Shown here: positions 47,022-51,589 of the stretch, piece after piece | How the letters are laid out: each line of letters begins with the position of its first letter | Position numbering within the stretch: position 1 is the first letter of the stretch | Source: Okeania sp. SIO2B3 | GTDB taxonomy: Bacteria; Cyanobacteriota; Cyanobacteriia; Cyanobacteriales; Microcoleaceae | Length of the DNA stretch: 51,589 nucleotides | Reading direction: 5' to 3' | Assembly (NCBI RefSeq): GCF_010672525.1 | Contig: NZ_JAAHGH010000038.1 | Span: 12,599 to 64,187 of the forward strand | Made by a program: the position numbers and the translations under genes | Notes under the pieces: generated by a model | Database searches by the model: none | Seen by the model: only the letters and a program-made list of their open reading frames with translations | Told to the model about the DNA's origin: nothing

Positions 47022-50000
47022 ATGATTTTTCGGAATAGAGTTGTTAATAAAGGTCAACTGAAAAAGTTAATTTCTTGGTCTTTTAATAATTATGGTACAG
47101 CTAGAACTGCACACATGGCAGATAAACTGAAAGATTTAGGATTTCGTTATGCCACAAAAGCAGGAGTTTCTATTAGTGTTGATGACTTACGAATACCTGC
47201 TTCTAAACGACAACTTTTAGATGCAGCAGAAGAAGAAATTCGCGATACAACTGACCGCTATACAAAAGGAAAAATTACTGAAGTAGAACGCTTTCAAAAA
47301 GTAATTGATACCTGGAATGTTACCAGTGAAAATCTTAAAGATGAGGTAGTTCGTAACTTTAAGGCAAGTGACCCTCTGAACTCAGTTTATATGATGGCAT
47401 TTTCTGGAGCGCGGGGTAATATTTCTCAGGTGCGTCAGTTAGTGGGAATGCGTGGTCTGATGGCAGATCCACAAGGGGAAATTATTGACTTGCCAATTAA
47501 GACGAATTTCCGGGAAGGTTTAACTGTAACGGAGTATATTATCTCCTCCTATGGTGCGCGCAAAGGTTTGGTTGATACAGCATTGAGGACTGCAGACTCC
47601 GGTTATTTGACTCGTCGTTTAGTTGATGTTTCTCAGGATGTAATAGTTCGGGAAGCAGACTGTGGCACAAAGCGGGGAGTAACCGTGACAAGCATGAAAG
47701 ATGGCGATCGCGTGTTAATTCCCGTACAAGACAGATTATTAGGTAGAGTATCAGGAGAAGATGTTAAACATCCAGAAACAGGAGAAATTATTAGTAGTGG
47801 TGGCGTTCAAGCAGTCAGAAATCAAGTATTTACAGAAGACTTAGCTAAAGCAATAGGTAAAGCAGGTGTAGAAAAAGTATTTGTGCGATCGCCATTGACT
47901 TGTGAATCACCTCGTTCTGTCTGTCAACAGTGCTATGGGTGGAGTTTAGCTCATGGTCAGATAGTAGATATGGGAGAAGCTATTGGGATTATTGCTGCTC
48001 AGTCTATCGGCGAACCAGGTACTCAATTAACAATGCGGACATTCCATACTGGTGGTGTATTTACAGGGGAAGTAGCACGTCAGTTCACATCTCCTTTTGC
48101 AGGTGTAGTAAAGTATCCATCAACTGTGCGTACCAGGTCATTCCGGACTCGTCATGGGGACGAAGCAATGATTGCAGAAAATAATTTTGACCTAACAATA
48201 GTAGGAACTAATGGCGGTCAAGAAAATATATTCATTGCTCAAGGTTCTATTTTGATGGTGCAAAATAACCAACAAGTTTTAGCAGGAGACATTTTAGCAG
48301 AAGTACCAAAGGCAGGTCAGGTCAGAAAAACAACTGAGAAAGTTACAAAAGAAGTAGCCTCAGATTTAGCAGGGGAAGTTCTATTTGCTAAGTTGGTGCA
48401 GGAAGAAAAGGTAGACAGACAAGGAACGACAACGCGCATTGCTCAAAGAGGAGGTCTGATCTGGATCTTATCAGGAGAAGTTTATAATCTGCCACCAGGT
48501 GCAGAAGCAGTAATCAAAAATGCTACTACAATTAGTGTTAATAGTGTAATTGCTGAGACTAAGCTAGTAACAGAGCATGGTGGTGTGGTACGAATTCCTT
48601 CTACGGAAAAAACTCAAAATATTTTGAGTGCAGGAACTCAACAGCCAACAACTGATGAGTCTGAAGAGTCAGTGACTACTACTAACATTCCTACCCAACT
48701 GCCAGTGCATACGAAAGCACAAGATAATCTACCTCGTGAGATTGAAGTCATTACTGCCAGTGTGCGACTAGACCAGGCAAAAGTTAGGATGGAAACCATT
48801 GCTAACCGAGACCAGTATATCATTGAAGCCCAAAATAATCAACGATTTGCTTTGAAAGTTACTCCTGGTAGTAAAGTTGGCAACCACGAAGTTATTGCTG
48901 AACTTTTAGAAGACAATTATAAAACGAATACAGGTGGCATCATTAAATATGCCGGAGTAGAAGTTCTCAAACGTGGTAAAGCTAAACAAGGCTACGAAGT
49001 GACAAAAGGTGGTACATTGCTATGGATTCCTGAAGAATGCCACGAAGTCAATAAAGATATATCTTTGCTATTGGTAGAAGATGGTCAATATGTAGAAGCA
49101 GGTACAGAGATAGTTAAGGATATTTTCTGTCTGTCTAATGGAGTTGTAGAAGTACACCAAAAAAATGATATTCTCAGGGAAGTGGTAATTAAACCAGGTG
49201 AACTACATAGTGGAGATTATGAAGCAGATTTAGGGGATTTGACTCTAATAAATGGTCAGATCGCAATGCCAGGAAAAGAAGTGGTGCCAGGATTAGCAGT
49301 CTCTGAGTTAAAGTATATTGAATATGTAGAAACTCCAGAAAATCCTGGATTATTATTACGGCCTGTGACAGAATTTCATGTGCCTGACGATCCTGGGGTT
49401 CCTTCTCAGAAATCAATTAATTCTTCCATTGAGTTAAGGGCAGTACAACGCATTTCTTTTAAAGATGGAGAACGAGTTAAATCTGTAGAAGGTGTAGAAT
49501 TACTACGAACCCAGTTAGTATTAGAGATTGGAGAAGAAGCTCCTCAATTAGCTGCTGATATCGAGTTATCACCAGATCCAAAGGAAGAGGGAGTAATGCG
49601 TTTGCAGTTGGTAATTCTAGAATCTTTGGTAATTCGTCGTGATGTAACGGCAGATACAACTCATGGTAGTACAAGTACCGAACTTTTGGTGAAAGATCGG
49701 GATGTAATTGAAGCTGGAGCAGTGGTTGCTCGCACGGAAATTTTATCTAAGGAAGCTGGTGAGGTACGCGGTATTAAAGAAGGTTCGGAAGCTATTCGTC
49801 GTATTTTGATAGTCAGAGATGCTGACTTAATTAAAATACCAGTTAATACTTTGCCATCTGTAGCTCAAGGGGATTTATTAGTTGCTGGTACGGAAATTGC
49901 CCCTGGAGTATTTCTTGAACACTCGGGTCTGGTTTCTAAAATTCAGAAAACAGTTGCAGATCATGGTGAAGAAAGCTATCAAGTTATCTTGCGTCAAGGC

Positions 50001-51263
50001 CGACCTTATCGTGTTTCTGCAGGAGCTATACTGCTGACCATGGATGGGGATTTGGTACAACGAGGGGATAATTTAGTACTGTTAGTATTTGAGCGGGCTA
50101 AGACTGGGGATATTATTCAGGGTTTACCTCGAATTGAGGAATTGTTGGAGGCTCGTAAACCAAAAGAGTCTTGCATTTTAGTGAAGTATCCGGGTCAAGC
50201 TCAGGTTAAGGCTAATGACGATCATGTGGAGGCTAGCGTGGTTTCGCCTGACGGAACAATTACAGATTATCCAATCGGTCCTGGGCAGAATGTGATTGTT
50301 TCTGATGGACAAAATGTAAATGTGGGTGAATCACTCACAGATGGACCCCGAAACCCCCATGAAATTCTGGAGATTTTCTTTAACTATTACCGCGACCATG
50401 AAAGCATTTATGAGGCTTGTTTGAGGAGTTTTGAGGCTTGTCAGAAGTTTTTGGTAGATCAAGTGCAGGCGGTTTATCAATCTCAGGGTATAGATATTTC
50501 TGATAAACATATTGAAGTAATTGTGCGTCAGATGACTGCTAAAGTCAGGATTGATGATGGTGGTGATACTACTATGTTGCCTGGAGAGTTGATAGAATTA
50601 CGACAAGTGGAACAGGTTAATGAGGCTATGTCTATTACTGGTGGAGCAACAGCTCAGTATACGCCAATGTTGTTAGGGATTACAAAAGCATCTTTGAATA
50701 CAGATAGCTTTATTTCGGCAGCGAGTTTCCAAGAGACTACAAGGGTGTTAACGGAGGCGGCTATTGAAGGTAAGTCAGATTGGTTAAGGGGATTGAAGGA
50801 AAACGTGATTATTGGGCGTTTGATTCCTGCTGGTACTGGTTTTAATGCTTATGAAGATGCCCTGAGTGCAGAGATTAGTCGTTTGGAACAAAATTGGGAT
50901 GAGGATATGGATATTATTGAGGAGGAGAATTTACAAAGTGTGGTCTTGGACGATCAAACAGCACGATCGTTAGAATTGGAAAGTAATCTGAATTTATCAC
51001 CTATGAATTCACCTATGAATAATAATTTTGGAGATTCTCAAGGTATATCTAAAGAGCCAAATCAATTGATAGATGATAGTATGCCTGATTTTCCTGGCAT
51101 TCTAAGTAATAGTGAATCAGTTTTAGATGATTCTGATTTTGTGCCAGATCCTTTTGATTCGGATTTTCCTAGTGACCTAGAAGATGACTTAATAGATGAT
51201 GATGATGATGATAGTGATGATGGTTTTGATGATTTTGATGAAAACACGCCAGATTTAATCTAA
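47022..51263 (+). CDS. rpoC2: RNA polymerase subunit beta' (RpoC2)
   Basis: RpoC2 is the C-terminal half of the split beta' subunit, with bridge helix, trigger loop and jaw. The 1413-residue protein has the second zinc site (DCGTKRGV, then [15 protein letters not shown]) and the trigger-loop region [20 protein letters not shown] with RTFHTGG. Between about residues 345 and 985 lies the large cyanobacterial insert of repeated sandwich-barrel motifs, and the final jaw part ends in [16 protein letters not shown]-like and [20 protein letters not shown]. The C-terminus is a highly acidic tail ([17 protein letters not shown]), which is longer than usual and partly encoded by a GATGATGAT run. Followed by three palindromic elements at 51291-51582. 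Confidence 0.97.
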   Translation: MIFRNRVVNKGQLKKLISWSFNNYGTARTAHMADKLKDLGFRYATKAGVSISVDDLRIPASKRQLLDAAEEEIRDTTDRYTKGKITEVERFQKVIDTWNVTSENLKDEVVRNFKASDPLNSVYMMAFSGARGNISQVRQLVGMRGLMADPQGEIIDLPIKTNFREGLTVTEYIISSYGARKGLVDTALRTADSGYLTRRLVDVSQDVIVREADCGTKRGVTVTSMKDGDRVLIPVQDRLLGRVSGEDVKHPETGEIISSGGVQAVRNQVFTEDLAKAIGKAGVEKVFVRSPLTCESPRSVCQQCYGWSLAHGQIVDMGEAIGIIAAQSIGEPGTQLTMRTFHTGGVFTGEVARQFTSPFAGVVKYPSTVRTRSFRTRHGDEAMIAENNFDLTIVGTNGGQENIFIAQGSILMVQNNQQVLAGDILAEVPKAGQVRKTTEKVTKEVASDLAGEVLFAKLVQEEKVDRQGTTTRIAQRGGLIWILSGEVYNLPPGAEAVIKNATTISVNSVIAETKLVTEHGGVVRIPSTEKTQNILSAGTQQPTTDESEESVTTTNIPTQLPVHTKAQDNLPREIEVITASVRLDQAKVRMETIANRDQYIIEAQNNQRFALKVTPGSKVGNHEVIAELLEDNYKTNTGGIIKYAGVEVLKRGKAKQGYEVTKGGTLLWIPEECHEVNKDISLLLVEDGQYVEAGTEIVKDIFCLSNGVVEVHQKNDILREVVIKPGELHSGDYEADLGDLTLINGQIAMPGKEVVPGLAVSELKYIEYVETPENPGLLLRPVTEFHVPDDPGVPSQKSINSSIELRAVQRISFKDGERVKSVEGVELLRTQLVLEIGEEAPQLAADIELSPDPKEEGVMRLQLVILESLVIRRDVTADTTHGSTSTELLVKDRDVIEAGAVVARTEILSKEAGEVRGIKEGSEAIRRILIVRDADLIKIPVNTLPSVAQGDLLVAGTEIAPGVFLEHSGLVSKIQKTVADHGEESYQVILRQGRPYRVSAGAILLTMDGDLVQRGDNLVLLVFERAKTGDIIQGLPRIEELLEARKPKESCILVKYPGQAQVKANDDHVEASVVSPDGTITDYPIGPGQNVIVSDGQNVNVGESLTDGPRNPHEILEIFFNYYRDHESIYEACLRSFEACQKFLVDQVQAVYQSQGIDISDKHIEVIVRQMTAKVRIDDGGDTTMLPGELIELRQVEQVNEAMSITGGATAQYTPMLLGITKASLNTDSFISAASFQETTRVLTEAAIEGKSDWLRGLKENVIIGRLIPAGTGFNAYEDALSAEISRLEQNWDEDMDIIEEENLQSVVLDDQTARSLELESNLNLSPMNSPMNNNFGDSQGISKEPNQLIDDSMPDFPGILSNSESVLDDSDFVPDPFDSDFPSDLEDDLIDDDDDDSDDGFDDFDENTPDLI

Positions 51264-51290
51264 GAGTCATTTCAGTTATCAGTATCTCCT

Positions 51291-51368
51291 TTTGCCCCCC
51301 TAGCCCCCCAATTTTGGGGGGAATAAGACTCTAAAAGTCTCCCAAAGTTGGGGGATGCGCTGGGGCTT
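51291..51368. repeat. GC-rich palindromic element, copy 1 of 3
   Basis: It runs TTTGCCCCCCTAGCCCCCCA, then TTTTGGGGGGAATAAGACTC, TAAAAGTCTCCCAAAGTTGG and ends GGATGCGCTGGGGCTT. The outer GCCCCCCTAGC and inner CCC/GGG arms fold on themselves. It lies about 27 bases after the rpoC2 stop and may end that transcript. Confidence 0.6.
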
Positions 51369-51390
51369 GAGCTGATTATGGGTATGATGC

Positions 51391-51467
51391 AAGCCCCCCT
51401 AGCTCCCCAAAATTGGGTGGAATAAAGCTCTAAAAGTCCCCCAGAATTGGGGGATGCGCGGGGGCTT
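51391..51467. repeat. GC-rich palindromic element, copy 2 of 3
   Basis: The unit starts AAGCCCCCCTAGCTCCCCAA, has GGGTGGAATAAAGCTCTAAA and ends GGGGGATGCGCGGGGGCTT. It is nearly identical to copy 3, with copy 1 more distant. Confidence 0.6.
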
Positions 51468-51504
51468 AAACATCACCAAAAAATCGCGCATTCATACTTC
51501 AATT

Positions 51505-51582
51505 TTGCCCCCCTAGCTCCCCAAAATTGGGTGGAATAAAGCTCTAAAAGTCCCCCAGAATTGGGGGATGCGCGAGGGCTTA
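51505..51582. repeat. GC-rich palindromic element, copy 3 of 3
   Basis: Almost the same as copy 2 over 77 bases (CCCCCCTAGCTCCCCAAAAT through GGATGCGCGAGGGCTTAAAC). The three copies lie in the same orientation at roughly 100-bp intervals, and a fourth, longer relative is at 4046-4195. Confidence 0.6.
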
Positions 51583-51589
51583 AACATAA

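Overview
The window comes from a filamentous, low-GC cyanobacterium of the Trichodesmium/Okeania kind (inference). Direct signs are the cyanobacterial split of RNA polymerase beta' into rpoC1 and rpoC2, the photosystem II assembly lipoprotein Psb27, scattered HIP1 octamers (GCGATCGC), and a low coding density: recognisable genes cover roughly 64% of the bases. The rest is long AT-rich spacer packed with dispersed repeats, small inverted-repeat elements and polypurine tracts. I saw no tRNA, rRNA or CRISPR array.

Layout. 0-4.7 kb: two copies of a membrane-anchored pentapeptide-type protein (one cut by the window edge, one truncated), a secreted GHL10 glycosyl-hydrolase-like protein and psb27. 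4.8-12 kb: recF, fmt, an MscS-type channel, a cupin and a TauE/SafE permease. 12.7-17.3 kb: a Lys20-type homocitrate synthase, a frameshifted P-loop ATPase, an acetamidase/formamidase and a four-copy tandem array of about 330 bp units without genes. 17.6-29.7 kb: a glycan/TPR neighbourhood with two TPR proteins, a GT2 glycosyltransferase with a coiled-coil tail, a three-part protein (FkbM methyltransferase, GT11-like fucosyltransferase, expanding coiled coil) and GDP-mannose 4,6-dehydratase. 30.3-31.6 kb: a decayed Uma2-family gene whose 3' end is repeated four times. 31.9-36.9 kb: alpha/beta hydrolase, DUF3747 protein, universal stress protein and hisD. 37.6-51.3 kb: rpsT, tatD, rpoB, rpoC1 and rpoC2.

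How genes work together. The dehydratase makes the GDP-sugar precursor that a GT11-type fucosyltransferase would use, so the 24.7-29.7 kb genes plausibly act in deoxyhexose decoration of a surface or secreted glycan. The rpo genes encode the core polymerase; in this genome their spacers have been enlarged (1.1 kb and 0.5 kb) by repeats and a TnpB-like fragment. rpsT is bracketed by two remnants that look like the 3' ends of IS200/IS605-type tnpB genes, including the region that in intact elements yields the guide (omega) RNA.

The most unusual content is this mobile and repetitive layer rather than a new multi-gene system: two families of small inverted-repeat elements with several copies each, the geneless tandem array, the 126-bp expansion inside a glycosyltransferase fusion, the 196-bp tail array on the Uma2 pseudogene, and simple repeats that have grown into gene ends. 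I did not find a convincing new defence or biosynthetic system.
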